Source of the DNA: CAZVNZ01 sp964628515
GTDB taxonomy: Bacteria > Bacillota > Clostridia > Christensenellales > Christensenellaceae
Direction of reading: 5' to 3'
NCBI GenBank assembly: GCA_964628515.1
Contig: CAZVNZ010000020.1
Span: 1-54,168 of the forward strand
DNA length: 54,168 nucleotides
Part shown: positions 24,421-33,860 of the stretch, one piece after another
Position numbering within the stretch: the first letter of the stretch is position 1
Layout of the letters: the number at the start of each line of letters is the position of its first letter
Notes under the pieces: model-generated
The model's database searches: none
What the model saw: the letters and a program-made list of their open reading frames with translations, nothing else
Told to the model about the DNA's origin: nothing
Position numbers and translations under genes: made by a program

Positions 24421-25772
24421 TAGTTTTTACCTCTGTTTTTGTATTTTGTACACTCCTGCAAAAAGCCCTTTGCCAAACTTAAATTGCTGTATAAATGTAT
24501 GTGGGGAAAGCCGGCGTACATAGTTTTGGTTGCAAAACCCGTTTGCCATTCCTTTCCACTTGGTTTTAGCGCACTAAAGGCATCTCCGTTAGACTCGCAA
24601 GCAAAATAATGAAACTCGTGGGCATTAACTTTACCGCCTTTTTTTAAAAGCATACTGTCTTCCTTTGCATTTAAGGTTATGTAGCCAAATGTTTGGAGTT
24701 TGTTTGTCATTTTTGCGTTTGTGTTTATAACTTCTGCCATTTTGTAGGTTTTTTCTTTGTATTCTATACTGTTGCACAAATACATAAATCCACCGCACTC
24801 GGCATAAATAGGCATATTTTTCTCTGCTGACTCTCTAATACTATTAAGCATAGAAGTATTGGCACTAAGCCTTTTTGTGTATACCTCGGGGTAGCCTCCC
24901 CCAAGTATTACACCGCTAATGCCCTTTGGCAAGGATTTTGCCCTTAATGGAGAGAAATATTTAAGTTTTGCCCCCATTTCTTTCAGTAAATTTAGGCTGT
25001 CCTCGTAGTAAAAGCAAAAGGCTTTATCTTTTGCTACGCCAATATTTACATCAAATGCTTTTTTAATATTAATGGCGTTATATGTTAGTTTCGGTGCATT
25101 TTGTGCAATTTCAACAAGTTTTGCAATATCTATGTTTTCCTCCGCACTTTTAGCTAAAATATCTATTTTCTCTTTTAAATTGCCTACCTCTTTTGCAGTA
25201 ACCAACCCAAGATGTCGGCTTTCAAGCACCGCCTCTTTAATATATGGCATAAAGCCGAGTACCTGTACCTTTGTATGTGTTTCAATAATATTTTTGTACA
25301 TTGAATAACTGCCTTTAGCTATGTTATTTAGTATTACCCCTTTAATATTATTTGTACCAAACTTAGTAAAACCGTTAATAATGGGCGCTACGGATAGGGA
25401 CAGCCCTTTGCAGTTGACCACAAGCACCACCGGCGTTTTTGTAATGTTAGAAATATAATTAGACGAGGCGAAAACCTGATTGTTTACCCCATCATAAAGG
25501 CCCATAACCCCCTCTAACACAGAAACATCACAGTTTTGCGAGTTTTTTGCAAGGAGATATTTAACTGTATTTTTAGAGAGCATAAAGGCATCTAAATTTC
25601 TTGAATGTGCGCCTATTACCTCCTTATGAAACATAGGGTCTATGTAATCCGGACCGCACTTAAAAGAGGCTGTTTTATAACCTTTATTTATAAGCGCTTT
25701 TAGTATTGCGCAAGTTATGGTTGTTTTACCGCAACCACTGTTAGTGCCTGCAATCATAATTCTACTCTGCAT
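24420..25772 (-). CDS. cbiA: Cobyrinate a,c-diamide synthase CbiA
   Basis: Amidates the a and c side chains of cobyrinate with glutamine and ATP. Of 450 residues, the N-terminal half is the ATP-binding domain (AGTNSGCGKTTITCAIL, FKCGPDYIDPMFH), and the C-terminal half is the class I glutaminase domain (GVILGGGYPEVY, YAECGGFMYLC with the Cys nucleophile, and HEFHYF). The 11-base overlap with cbiET and GGAGATATAA before the ATG support the start. The residues between the domains are typical in length. Confidence 0.96.
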   Translation of the reverse strand: MQSRIMIAGTNSGCGKTTITCAILKALINKGYKTASFKCGPDYIDPMFHKEVIGAHSRNLDAFMLSKNTVKYLLAKNSQNCDVSVLEGVMGLYDGVNNQVFASSNYISNITKTPVVLVVNCKGLSLSVAPIINGFTKFGTNNIKGVILNNIAKGSYSMYKNIIETHTKVQVLGFMPYIKEAVLESRHLGLVTAKEVGNLKEKIDILAKSAEENIDIAKLVEIAQNAPKLTYNAINIKKAFDVNIGVAKDKAFCFYYEDSLNLLKEMGAKLKYFSPLRAKSLPKGISGVILGGGYPEVYTKRLSANTSMLNSIRESAEKNMPIYAECGGFMYLCNSIEYKEKTYKMAEVINTNAKMTNKLQTFGYITLNAKEDSMLLKKGGKVNAHEFHYFACESNGDAFSALKPSGKEWQTGFATKTMYAGFPHIHLYSNLSLAKGFLQECTKYKNRGKN

Positions 25773-26961
25773 TTATATCTCCGCTAATAATGTAGACGGG
25801 GTTGTTTGCCATCATTAAGTTATATTCCCCTGCTTTTTTGTTTTTTGCGCTGTTGATACAACAGATATTAGTGGGTTTTTTTAGCTCTTTTAGCACCGCC
25901 GTTGCGGTTGTAAGGGTTTCTATGGTTATTGCATTAATTACGTATTTAAGTTTTGGATTTTTGTTAAACAAATATATAAGCATTTCTTTAAGCTCTCCCG
26001 AGCTGCCCCCGATAAACACGCAATCGGGTATGGGTAGTTGCTTAATAACTTCAAGGGCGTTCCCAAAATATGTAAGTACATTAAGCGCACCTAATTTTTC
26101 TTTGTTGATATTTAGCAAGTTATAGGCAGTTTCGTTTTTTTCTACGGCATGTACTATACCGTTGTAGGCTTTTCTGCTCATTTCTATGCTTACCGAGCCA
26201 CTTCCGGCGCCAATATCCATAACTATCGAGTTTGGTTGCAAGCCAAGTAAATTTACGGAAATATGCCGCACTTCCTGTTTTGTCATGGGGGTTTTATCTC
26301 GCACAAAATCATCATCAAAAAGCGGAATATGCTTATTTACGAAATTCGGGTTTTCAAACATTAGCACGGTTAGGTCGGAAAACTCTTCCTTTGCTAAGGT
26401 TGCAATATCTCCGCTTATTATCCGCTCTTCCCGCGTGCCTAAGTTTTCCCCTGCGGTTACCCTTATATTTTTAAGAGCTGTTAGGTCTTTTAATAATTGT
26501 GATGCGTTATTTTGCCCTCCTGTAAGGGCGAAAGTGTGCTTGTTATAGGCAATACTCCCAAGCAGACTGTTACTTCTGCCGTGCATACTTACTACCGCAA
26601 CCTCCGCAATGCTAATTTGCATTTTTGCGCATAAATATTGGAGACTGCTTACGCCGTTTATGTACTCCACCTTAAAGTTTGCTTTAAACCTTTCTTTTAA
26701 GGTATTTGCCATACTGAAAAACACCGTATCTCCCGAAAGTAATACTCCGATTTTTTCCCCTTTGCAATCCTCTATGTTTTTACAAAGGGCATCGTAAGTG
26801 CATTTTTCTATTGTGTTTAGCTGAGAAAAGCACTCCGCCAGTCTGTCGAAAGCAAAGAGCTTTTCGCACTTTTTAATTGTTTGTAATGCGTGGTTTGTAA
26901 GTAAGTCCAAACTACCCATACCACAGCCTATTAAAAACAACTGCTTCATAGATTTGCTCAT
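25762..26961 (-). CDS. cbiET: Fused cobalt-precorrin-7 C5-methyltransferase / C15-methyltransferase CbiET
   Basis: A 399-residue fusion. Residues 1 to about 200 are CbiE (tetrapyrrole methylase fold: LIGCGMGSLDLLT, GVLLSGDTVFFSMA, ISIAEVAVVSMHGR), which methylates C5. Residues from about 210 are CbiT (a class I methyltransferase with VMDIGAGSGSVSIEM and PDCVFIGGSSGE), which methylates C15 and removes the C12 acetate. The fused form corresponds to CobL of the aerobic pathway and occurs in many bacteria. It overlaps cbiX by 4 bases and cbiA by 11. Confidence 0.95.
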   Translation of the reverse strand: MSKSMKQLFLIGCGMGSLDLLTNHALQTIKKCEKLFAFDRLAECFSQLNTIEKCTYDALCKNIEDCKGEKIGVLLSGDTVFFSMANTLKERFKANFKVEYINGVSSLQYLCAKMQISIAEVAVVSMHGRSNSLLGSIAYNKHTFALTGGQNNASQLLKDLTALKNIRVTAGENLGTREERIISGDIATLAKEEFSDLTVLMFENPNFVNKHIPLFDDDFVRDKTPMTKQEVRHISVNLLGLQPNSIVMDIGAGSGSVSIEMSRKAYNGIVHAVEKNETAYNLLNINKEKLGALNVLTYFGNALEVIKQLPIPDCVFIGGSSGELKEMLIYLFNKNPKLKYVINAITIETLTTATAVLKELKKPTNICCINSAKNKKAGEYNLMMANNPVYIISGDINAE

Positions 26962-27320
26962 AGTGCGGATTTTACTCTGTCTGATAGGATTTGTGCCAAA
27001 CGCTTGTCCGCACCTAAGGTTTCTCCCATGGATATTTTAATATCCGGATTTTTAGCGGTGTAGCACTTTATTTCCTCGGGAATATCCTCCCTTATATGCA
27101 CTCCCGAAAACAAAAAGTAGGGTATTACCACGATTTCCGTTGCCCCTTTTGCTTTTAAACTGTTTAGCCCGTTTTCCAAGTTATTATCGCTAAATTGCAA
27201 GTAGGAGCTTTCTATTTCGTACCCTTTAAAATCTGCTTTTAAGTAATCTACTATTTGGTTTAAAGTGTTTTGGGTTGATTTTTCTCTACTACCGTGTGCC
27301 AAAATTAAAATGCCTTTCAT
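26958..27320 (-). CDS. cbiX: Small sirohydrochlorin cobaltochelatase CbiX
   Basis: Inserts cobalt into sirohydrochlorin, the committing step of the anaerobic route. At 120 residues it is the short (single-domain, CbiXS) form, which works as a homodimer. The two metal-handling histidines are His9 in LILAHGSRE and His75 in FSGVHIREDIPE. IPYFLFSG is also characteristic. It overlaps hemL and cbiET by 4 bases each. No cbiK or large chelatase is present, so this is the likely cobalt chelatase. Confidence 0.95.
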   Translation of the reverse strand: MKGILILAHGSREKSTQNTLNQIVDYLKADFKGYEIESSYLQFSDNNLENGLNSLKAKGATEIVVIPYFLFSGVHIREDIPEEIKCYTAKNPDIKISMGETLGADKRLAQILSDRVKSAL

Positions 27321-28600
27321 CTTTCAAATACTCCTTCTGTTTTCATTTCTGTTAGGGCTTCTTTTGCCTTTTGCAAGGTTTCTTCTATATCTTTTGATGT
27401 GTGAGCATAGCTTACAAACATGGCTTCAAATTGCGCCGGTGCTAAATTAATTCCTTTATTTAGCATTTTGTGGAAAAATATGGCGTACTGCTCCACCTTG
27501 CTTGTTTTTGCCGTTGCAAAATCCACCACGGGTGTTGGGGTAAAAAACACGCTAAGCAAAGAGCCTTCTCTATTTACCCACATAGGTAAATCTAACCGTT
27601 TTATCGTGTCCTCAAAGCCTTGTTTTAGCATTTCACCATATTTACTTATTTGAGTGTAAACCTCTTTATTTTCATTTAAATATTTTAGTTGAGCATGCCC
27701 TGCACTCATGGCAACAGGGTTGCCTGATAGAGTACCTGCTTGGTAAACACTACCCAAAGGCGCAATATTATCCATAATTTTTGCAGATGCACCATAAGCG
27801 CCCACAGGCATGCCACCGCCTAATATTTTGCCTAAAACCACAATATCCGCAGTTATGCCAAAATATTCTTGAGCACCCCCTTTGGCTAATCTAAAGCCTG
27901 TTATAACTTCATCAAAAATCAATAAAATATCGTTTTTAGTGCATAGCTTGCGTACATCCTGCAAGAAATTTTTGCTTGGAGGTACAACCCCCATATTTGC
28001 CGCCACAGGCTCTATAATTATTCCTGCAACATCATTTGCCTTAATTAGTTTTTCTATGCTCGCTATGTCGTTGTATTTTGCAATTAAGGTGTTGCCCAAT
28101 ATTGCCTCGTCCACTCCAAGACTGCCTGCAATGTTTACCGCACCGCTTCCTGCACTTATTAGCATGCTGTCGCAATGCCCGTGGTAGCACCCCTCAAATT
28201 TAATTATTTTGCTTTTTTTAGTGTACCCTTTAGCCAGCCTTAAAGCACTCATAACCCCTTCTGTTCCGCTGTTTACCATACGTACCTTTTCTATGTTTGG
28301 TATTAAGCTAACCACAAGCTCAGCCATTTCCACTTCAATTTGAGTGGGCGCACCAAAGCTAAGACCATTCTTTGCGCTGTCCTCCACGGCTTTTAAAATG
28401 CAATCATCATTATGGCCAAGAATCATAGGCCCCCAGGAGCACACGTAATCTATATATTCTTTGTTGTTTGTATCATAAATTTTACTTCCCTTTGCGCTTT
28501 TTACGAATATGGGCTCACCACCCACGCTGTTAAAAGCACGTACAGGGCTGTTTACCCCTCCGGGAATAACCTTTTTTGCTCGCTCAAATAAACTGTTCAT
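27317..28600 (-). CDS. hemL: Glutamate-1-semialdehyde 2,1-aminomutase
   Basis: Converts glutamate-1-semialdehyde to 5-aminolevulinate, using PLP or PMP. The 427-residue protein shows FERAKKVIPGGVNSPVRAF, MVNSGTEGVMSALRLAKGYT, KFEGCYHGHCD, LIFDEVITGFR and GKILGGGMPVGAYG, which contains the PLP lysine. With hemA, hemB, hemC and hemD in the same operon it makes uroporphyrinogen III for the corrin branch. It overlaps hemB by 4 bases. Confidence 0.97.
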   Translation of the reverse strand: MNSLFERAKKVIPGGVNSPVRAFNSVGGEPIFVKSAKGSKIYDTNNKEYIDYVCSWGPMILGHNDDCILKAVEDSAKNGLSFGAPTQIEVEMAELVVSLIPNIEKVRMVNSGTEGVMSALRLAKGYTKKSKIIKFEGCYHGHCDSMLISAGSGAVNIAGSLGVDEAILGNTLIAKYNDIASIEKLIKANDVAGIIIEPVAANMGVVPPSKNFLQDVRKLCTKNDILLIFDEVITGFRLAKGGAQEYFGITADIVVLGKILGGGMPVGAYGASAKIMDNIAPLGSVYQAGTLSGNPVAMSAGHAQLKYLNENKEVYTQISKYGEMLKQGFEDTIKRLDLPMWVNREGSLLSVFFTPTPVVDFATAKTSKVEQYAIFFHKMLNKGINLAPAQFEAMFVSYAHTSKDIEETLQKAKEALTEMKTEGVFER

Positions 28601-29571
28601 CCTATTTCCCCTTTAATAATTCCTTGCGCCAACTCCAGTGCGTAATATGTTATAAGCATATTTGCCCCTGCCCTAAAAATGCTTGTTGCCGTCTCGTACA
28701 TCATATTTTTTTCGTCTATAAGTCCTGATTTTCCTGCGTTTTTCAGCATTGCGTACTCTCCGCTTACGCTGTATGCGCATAGGGGTAGGTTGATATTTCG
28801 GGCAACCTCGCTAATTATATCTAAATAGGAAAGCGCCGGTTTTACCATAATAATATCCGCACCCTCGCAAACATCCAAAAGTACCTCTTTTATTGCCTCT
28901 TTTTTATTGTGATAATCCATTTGATAGGTTTTTCTGTCTCCAAAAGAGGGTGCAGAGCCTGCAACTTCTCTAAATGGCCCGTAAAACGCAGAAGCGTATT
29001 TTGCGCTGTACGCCATAATGGGCGAGTTTGCATAACCCTCTATATCCAGCGCTTCTCTAATAGCCTTAACCCTGCCGTCCATCATATCCGAGGGCGCTAC
29101 CATATCTGCACCGGCTTTTACGTGGCTAAGTGCCGTTTTTGCCAGTAGTGGCAGAGTTTCGTCGTTTAGTATTTCGCCGTTTTTTGTTAAACCGCAATGC
29201 CCGTTTTTTGTGTATTCGCACAGGCAAACATCGGTAATTACATACATTTGAGGGTACTGCCTTTTAATTTCTGCGATTGCCTCTTGCACCACTCCGTCTT
29301 GAGCATATGCGCCAGTTGCATTGTCGTCTTTGCTGTTTGGCACTCCAAATAGTATTACGCTGTTTACACTACCTCTAAGGGCTTTTTCCACAATTTGCGA
29401 AACGGTATCTTTGCTGTAATAAAAATGCCCTTCCAATGCGGATATTTCTTCTTTTATGCCCTTGCCCTCTTTTATAAACAGGGGCAAAATTAAAGAAGAT
29501 GTACTTATTCGTGTTTCTCTTACAAGCTCCCTTAGTATTTTATTGCTCCGTAATCTGCGTGGTCTTTCCAT
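28597..29571 (-). CDS. hemB: Porphobilinogen synthase (5-aminolevulinate dehydratase)
   Basis: Condenses two 5-aminolevulinate molecules to porphobilinogen. The 324 residues contain the zinc-type cysteine motif DVCLCEYTKNGHCG, the PSDMMDGRV segment and the Schiff-base lysine in IMVKPALSYLD. The N-terminal RPRRLRSNKILRELVRET is standard. The ATG at 29571 has GGAGGTAGTAA directly before it, so the 32-base overlap with the end of cobA-hemD is real. Confidence 0.97.
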   Translation of the reverse strand: MERPRRLRSNKILRELVRETRISTSSLILPLFIKEGKGIKEEISALEGHFYYSKDTVSQIVEKALRGSVNSVILFGVPNSKDDNATGAYAQDGVVQEAIAEIKRQYPQMYVITDVCLCEYTKNGHCGLTKNGEILNDETLPLLAKTALSHVKAGADMVAPSDMMDGRVKAIREALDIEGYANSPIMAYSAKYASAFYGPFREVAGSAPSFGDRKTYQMDYHNKKEAIKEVLLDVCEGADIIMVKPALSYLDIISEVARNINLPLCAYSVSGEYAMLKNAGKSGLIDEKNMMYETATSIFRAGANMLITYYALELAQGIIKGEIG

Positions 29572-31048
29572 TTACTACCTCCAGAAGTTTTTCTATTACA
29601 CTATCTATTGTAGCACTATTTGCCACCTCGTAGTTATAGCCGTATTCTTTTGCTCTGCTTGCCGTTTGTTTGCCTATGCAAACAGCTTTTAAGTTTGGGT
29701 TTGCTTTGCATATTTTATTAAAACCCTCTACCGTAGATGCGCTTGTAAAGGTTACGAATACTTCCTCATTTTTTACTAACTCCTCTATTTTTTCCTTATT
29801 GCTATCTATATAATTGGAGTAGTAAATAGGTAAATCCGTAAACTCTTTTCCCTTTTCTCCTAATATATTAACTATTTCCTTGTTACCGTCTTTTGCACGA
29901 AGTAGCAGGAAGTTATTGGCACTTTGCAACTCGCTCAGCCCTTTAGCTAAGTTTTCTCCGTCAAAAATTTCCGGCATATAGTCTGCAATTATGCCTTTTT
30001 CCCGTAAAGTTTCTTTTGTTTGACTGCCTATGGCGGCAATTTTTAAGTTGCCTAATATGCGCACATCTTTATTTAGGCCTTTTAAGCCGTTAAAAAATAT
30101 TTCTACACCGTTTTTGCTTGTAAATACCAACCAATTATACTTGTGCAAATTATTTAACTCGTTAAGAAATGCGCTTTTGTCCGTAATTTCTATAATTTCC
30201 GTTACAGGACAATCATAAACATCCGCCCCTAAATCCGTAAGTTTTTTGCTTAACGTACCACCCGACATTTTAGGCCGTGTAACAATAACCTTTTTGCTAA
30301 ATAGGGGTAGTTTGGAAAACCAATCATACTCATCACTTAAAGAGGCGACCTCTCCTACCACAATAATTGCAGGAGAGGCAATAGCTTTTGCCCTATCTAC
30401 AATGGTGTCTATTGTAGCCACCACTTTTTCTTGGTTGTATCTTGTGCCGTTTCTTATTACCGCAACAGGTGTATTTACATCTATTTTTGCATCTTTAAGC
30501 CCTGCTGTAATAGCTTTTAGTGCGGATACACCCATCAAAAACACTAAAGTGCCTTTAAGCGCAACAAGTGCCTCGAAGTTGATTTTTAAAGGCTCGTTGT
30601 TTTTTTGATGCCCTGTAATAATATGAAGGCTACTGCAAAAATCTCTGTGAGTAACGGGTATACCTGCGTATGATGGCACGGCTATTGCGGAGGTTATGCC
30701 GGGTACTACCTCAAAATCTATATTATGCTGTTTAAGTAGCTCTAACTCCTCCCCACCTCTGCCAAAGAGGTATGGGTCTCCGCCTTTTAAGCGAACGGTT
30801 AAATTGCCTTTTTGTGCTTCTTCAAGTAAAATCTCGTTAATTTTATCTTGCGCTACCAAATGGTTACTGCTTTTTTTACCCACATCTATTTTTTTTGCGC
30901 TAACAGGTATCAAAGCCAAAATTTCCGTAGATACCAGTCTATCGTAAACCACCGTTTCCGCTTTTTCTATGTATTCCTTTCCTCTTAGTGTGAGCAACCC
31001 TAAATTTCCGGGACCTGCCCCCACTAAAGCAACAAAGCCTTTTTTCAT
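29540..31048 (-). CDS. cobA-hemD: Fused uroporphyrinogen-III C-methyltransferase / uroporphyrinogen-III synthase
   Basis: A 502-residue fusion. Residues 1 to about 243 are the SUMT domain (VGAGPGNLGLLTLRG, VVYDRLVS, VRLKGGDPYLFGRGGEE, VPGITSAIAVPSYAGIPVTHR), which adds methyls at C2 and C7 to give precorrin-2. Residues from about 250 are uroporphyrinogen-III synthase (VIVTRPKMSGG, WLVFTSKNGVEIF, AAIGSQTKETLREKG, FTSASTVEGF), which closes and inverts ring D. The fusion channels two successive steps and is common in Clostridia. It overlaps hemC by 4 bases. Confidence 0.96.
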   Translation of the reverse strand: MKKGFVALVGAGPGNLGLLTLRGKEYIEKAETVVYDRLVSTEILALIPVSAKKIDVGKKSSNHLVAQDKINEILLEEAQKGNLTVRLKGGDPYLFGRGGEELELLKQHNIDFEVVPGITSAIAVPSYAGIPVTHRDFCSSLHIITGHQKNNEPLKINFEALVALKGTLVFLMGVSALKAITAGLKDAKIDVNTPVAVIRNGTRYNQEKVVATIDTIVDRAKAIASPAIIVVGEVASLSDEYDWFSKLPLFSKKVIVTRPKMSGGTLSKKLTDLGADVYDCPVTEIIEITDKSAFLNELNNLHKYNWLVFTSKNGVEIFFNGLKGLNKDVRILGNLKIAAIGSQTKETLREKGIIADYMPEIFDGENLAKGLSELQSANNFLLLRAKDGNKEIVNILGEKGKEFTDLPIYYSNYIDSNKEKIEELVKNEEVFVTFTSASTVEGFNKICKANPNLKAVCIGKQTASRAKEYGYNYEVANSATIDSVIEKLLEVVNGKTTQITEQ

Positions 31049-31920
31049 CTTTCTGCATCCTTCAATAAATTATTTGCAAGGGATACACCTAAGGTTTCCC
31101 CCTCCAAAGCATTTCCTACCGCCATTCCCTTTAAATAAATGTTTTTTTCCTCGTCTGCATACAGCCCTTTTAGTACCAAACTATTATTGTCTATAACGGC
31201 ATATGCCGCAACCGGCGAGGTACACCCTCCGCCTAACTGCTTAACAAAGGCACGTTCCGCTTTGGCTATCAGGTGCGATTCATCATCATTAAAAAGCGCT
31301 AAATAGTCTGTGTTTTCCCCTCTTCGAGCCTGCACTGCCACAATACCTTGGCATGCCGAGGGCATAATTTCCTCCGTACTGAAGTATTTGCTTATCCGCT
31401 CTGTAAGACCCAAACGTTTAATGCCTGCCGCCGCCAGTATAATTGCTCTGTAATTATGATCGTCCAATTTTTTCAAACGGGTAATTACATTGCCACGCAA
31501 AGATTTTATTTCCTTATGCCCCAGCCGATTTAGCTGAATACTCCGCCTTTTGCTTGAGCATCCTATGGGTAGCTCTTCTAAAGGCTGTGTTTTTGGCAAA
31601 ATTAGCACGTCTCGTGGGTCTTCCCTTTTAGATAGGGCTACTATGGGTAGATTTTCGTTTATTTCCATGGGCATATCCTTAAAACTATGTACGGTAATAT
31701 CCACATCGCCGTTTAGCAAGGCGTCGTCTAATTCCTTTACAAAAAGCCCTTTTCCCCCAATTTTGTCTAAAGATTTATCTAAAATTTTATCCCCTGTGGT
31801 TTTCATTGTAATAAGCTCTGTTACTATTGTGCTATCGTAATCTTTAATGGCGGAAATAACCATTTGCGCCTGTATTATAGCCAATTTGCTGTCTCTGCTA
31901 CCGATTTTTACAACCTTCAT
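31045..31920 (-). CDS. hemC: Hydroxymethylbilane synthase (porphobilinogen deaminase)
   Basis: Polymerises four porphobilinogens on its dipyrromethane cofactor. The 291 residues include IGSRDSKLAIIQAQMV, DVTVHSFKDMP (active-site Asp, read here as VDITVHSFKDMPME), RGNVITRLKKL, SACQGIVAVQARR, and the cofactor cysteine in LGGGCTSPVAAYA. Length and motifs are complete. It overlaps the cbiJ fusion by one base and cobA-hemD by four. Confidence 0.97.
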   Translation of the reverse strand: MKVVKIGSRDSKLAIIQAQMVISAIKDYDSTIVTELITMKTTGDKILDKSLDKIGGKGLFVKELDDALLNGDVDITVHSFKDMPMEINENLPIVALSKREDPRDVLILPKTQPLEELPIGCSSKRRSIQLNRLGHKEIKSLRGNVITRLKKLDDHNYRAIILAAAGIKRLGLTERISKYFSTEEIMPSACQGIVAVQARRGENTDYLALFNDDESHLIAKAERAFVKQLGGGCTSPVAAYAVIDNNSLVLKGLYADEEKNIYLKGMAVGNALEGETLGVSLANNLLKDAER

Positions 31921-33131
31921 TAATTATCAATTCCTTTATTTAGTATTTCCCTTAGGTAATCTCCATATTTTTTGGCATTTTTGTGATTATTGCCATCTAT
32001 TGAGATTAGCCCTCCGCAAATGTCTTGGTTTTTAAACAAAGAGGGAAAGTAAAAATCGCTTTCCTCCTTGCAATCTGCAACATTTACACGTATGTTTGCC
32101 TCTTTGCAATCTATGCCTATTTGCTTGTTTACTTCTCTGTTATTTGTTGCCCCCACCACGCAAAAGGCGTTTTTTATGTATTTTTTGTTATATTTGTCTA
32201 AAATTAGTATAACGTCTTTTTGTTTTTGTAACTCCTCGCAAACTTCTTTTGCCACTACGGTAATTTTTCCACCTAAGCTAAGTAGGCTTATGGCTCTGCG
32301 TAGGGCAATTTCGCCACCGCCTATTATTACAATCTCTTTGTTTTTAATATTTTCAAAAAACGGGAAGAAGCCACTTTGCTCTCCATTAATATTAAGCCTT
32401 TCCATTAGGACTTTTTTTGCGTCCTCAAGGGTTATGCCTTCCTCGTTTTTTATTGGTCTGCCTATTAAAATTACTTGTACGTTCAGTTTGTTTGCCGCAC
32501 TTATTTTTTCCTCCACACCCCCTGTATTACCTGTTTCTTTGGTTACAATGTACTTTGCTTTGGTATGTTTTAGCATTGCTATGTTGATTTCCTCGCTAAA
32601 AGGCCCTAACATACAAATAAGATTTTTAGGGGAAAACCCAAGCTCCTCGCATTTTTGTATTGCATCTGTGGTTGGGAGCATACGAACAAACACCCTATTT
32701 GCGTAGTCAGAAATTGTGGTGTAGGGCAAAAGCTCTTTACTACCCGTTGTTACAAGAATATTTCCTTTGGTGCTTTTTAGGTAGTTGCACGCCTGCTCTA
32801 TACTTTCAAAAATCTCTGTATTGTTATACCCGTTTTCTTTGCGGATAATCCGCATTAATTTTTCCTTTTTACAGCCCTCTGCAATATTTAAAGACACCTC
32901 TTTTGCAAAAGGGTGGGTTGCGTCTATAATTAAATCGTAGTCTTTTGTCAGGTTTGCAATTTCCTCTTTTGCCAGTCTGCCCTTAAGTATTTTAATGTTA
33001 CTACTTTTAGGCAACATAACGGCGCCATACTCGGTTGCCGTTGCTACCGTTAGGGTTATGGCGTTTTTGGCTAAGTATTCGCTTATTTCTCTGCCCTCTG
33101 CCGTGCCTGCAAAAACTAAAATTTTATTCAT
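31920..33131 (-). CDS. cbiJ: Fused cobalt-precorrin-6A reductase CbiJ and precorrin-2 dehydrogenase-like domain
   Basis: A 403-residue protein with two parts. Residues 1-248 are CbiJ (LVFAGTAEGREISEYL, LIIDATHPFAKEVS, KYIVTKETGNTGGVEEKI), which reduces cobalt-precorrin-6A. Residues from about 255 match the precorrin-2 dehydrogenase/sirohydrochlorin ferrochelatase family (SirC, Met8p, the N-terminal part of CysG): GFFPFFENIKNKEIVIIGG, GGEIALRRAISLLSLGG, VNVADCKEESDFYFPS. That step, precorrin-2 to sirohydrochlorin, is needed before CbiX and has no other gene here. The usual ATDD aspartate position reads ATNN (328-331), so activity should be tested. It overlaps cbiH by 8 bases. Confidence 0.9.
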   Translation of the reverse strand: MNKILVFAGTAEGREISEYLAKNAITLTVATATEYGAVMLPKSSNIKILKGRLAKEEIANLTKDYDLIIDATHPFAKEVSLNIAEGCKKEKLMRIIRKENGYNNTEIFESIEQACNYLKSTKGNILVTTGSKELLPYTTISDYANRVFVRMLPTTDAIQKCEELGFSPKNLICMLGPFSEEINIAMLKHTKAKYIVTKETGNTGGVEEKISAANKLNVQVILIGRPIKNEEGITLEDAKKVLMERLNINGEQSGFFPFFENIKNKEIVIIGGGEIALRRAISLLSLGGKITVVAKEVCEELQKQKDVILILDKYNKKYIKNAFCVVGATNNREVNKQIGIDCKEANIRVNVADCKEESDFYFPSLFKNQDICGGLISIDGNNHKNAKKYGDYLREILNKGIDN

Positions 33132-33858
33132 CTTCTAATCTGTAACCCCTTGGCGTTATTAGTAGATTGCCCACCTTTTTTGTGGTTTTGTTGCCTATTA
33201 TTATGGTGGTAAACATATCTAATTGCTCTGTTTGCAACTCTTTTAGCGTTAGAATTTTATAGCTTTCGTTTTCTCTGCCAATATTTTTTACATATCCGCA
33301 CATAGTTGTTTCCTCTAAATTTCCAAGTAAAATGTTGCATGCCTTTGCTACAAAATCTTTGCGTTTTTTGCTTGTGGGGTTATAAATTGCAATTACAAAC
33401 CCTGCTTTCGAGGCTAAATCCAACCTTTTTTCTATGTCCTCCCAGCTTGTAAGCAAATTGCTTAGAGATACCACCGCAAAATCGTGGGTTAGTGGCGCAC
33501 CTAACACCGCCGAAGCGGAGCTTGCGGCTGTAATTCCTGCTATTACTTTAATTTCTGTGTTTATTTTAAGCTCGTAGCACACCTCTATAACAAGTGCCGC
33601 CATGCCGTATATACCTGCATCTCCGCTTGAAACCACACAAACATTTTTGCCCTTAGCCGCCTCTTTTGCAGCCTCCTTGCACCTTGTGACTTCTTTAAGC
33701 ATGGGAGTGCTTATAATTTCTTTATCTTTAATTAAATGCTTAATTAAATCTATGTATACGGTGTAGCCTGCTACAACATCGCAATTTTTTAGTGCATCTA
33801 AAGCCTTTTTAGTTATTTGGCTTTCCTCTCCCGGCCCTAAGCCTATTATTTGAATCAT
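33124..33858 (-). CDS. cbiH: Cobalt-factor III / precorrin-3B C17-methyltransferase CbiH
   Basis: Methylates C17 and drives ring contraction to cobalt-precorrin-4. The 244-residue tetrapyrrole methylase shows IIGLGPGEESQITKKAL, VAGYTVYIDLIK, VCVVSSGDAGIYGMA, VIAGITAASSASAVLGAPLTHDF and FVIAIYNPTSKKR, the last typical of CbiH/CobJ. The ring-contracting iron-sulfur extension found in some homologues is absent. It starts 2 bases after the hemA stop codon. Confidence 0.96.
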   Translation of the reverse strand: MIQIIGLGPGEESQITKKALDALKNCDVVAGYTVYIDLIKHLIKDKEIISTPMLKEVTRCKEAAKEAAKGKNVCVVSSGDAGIYGMAALVIEVCYELKINTEIKVIAGITAASSASAVLGAPLTHDFAVVSLSNLLTSWEDIEKRLDLASKAGFVIAIYNPTSKKRKDFVAKACNILLGNLEETTMCGYVKNIGRENESYKILTLKELQTEQLDMFTTIIIGNKTTKKVGNLLITPRGYRLEDE

Positions 33859-33860
33859 CT

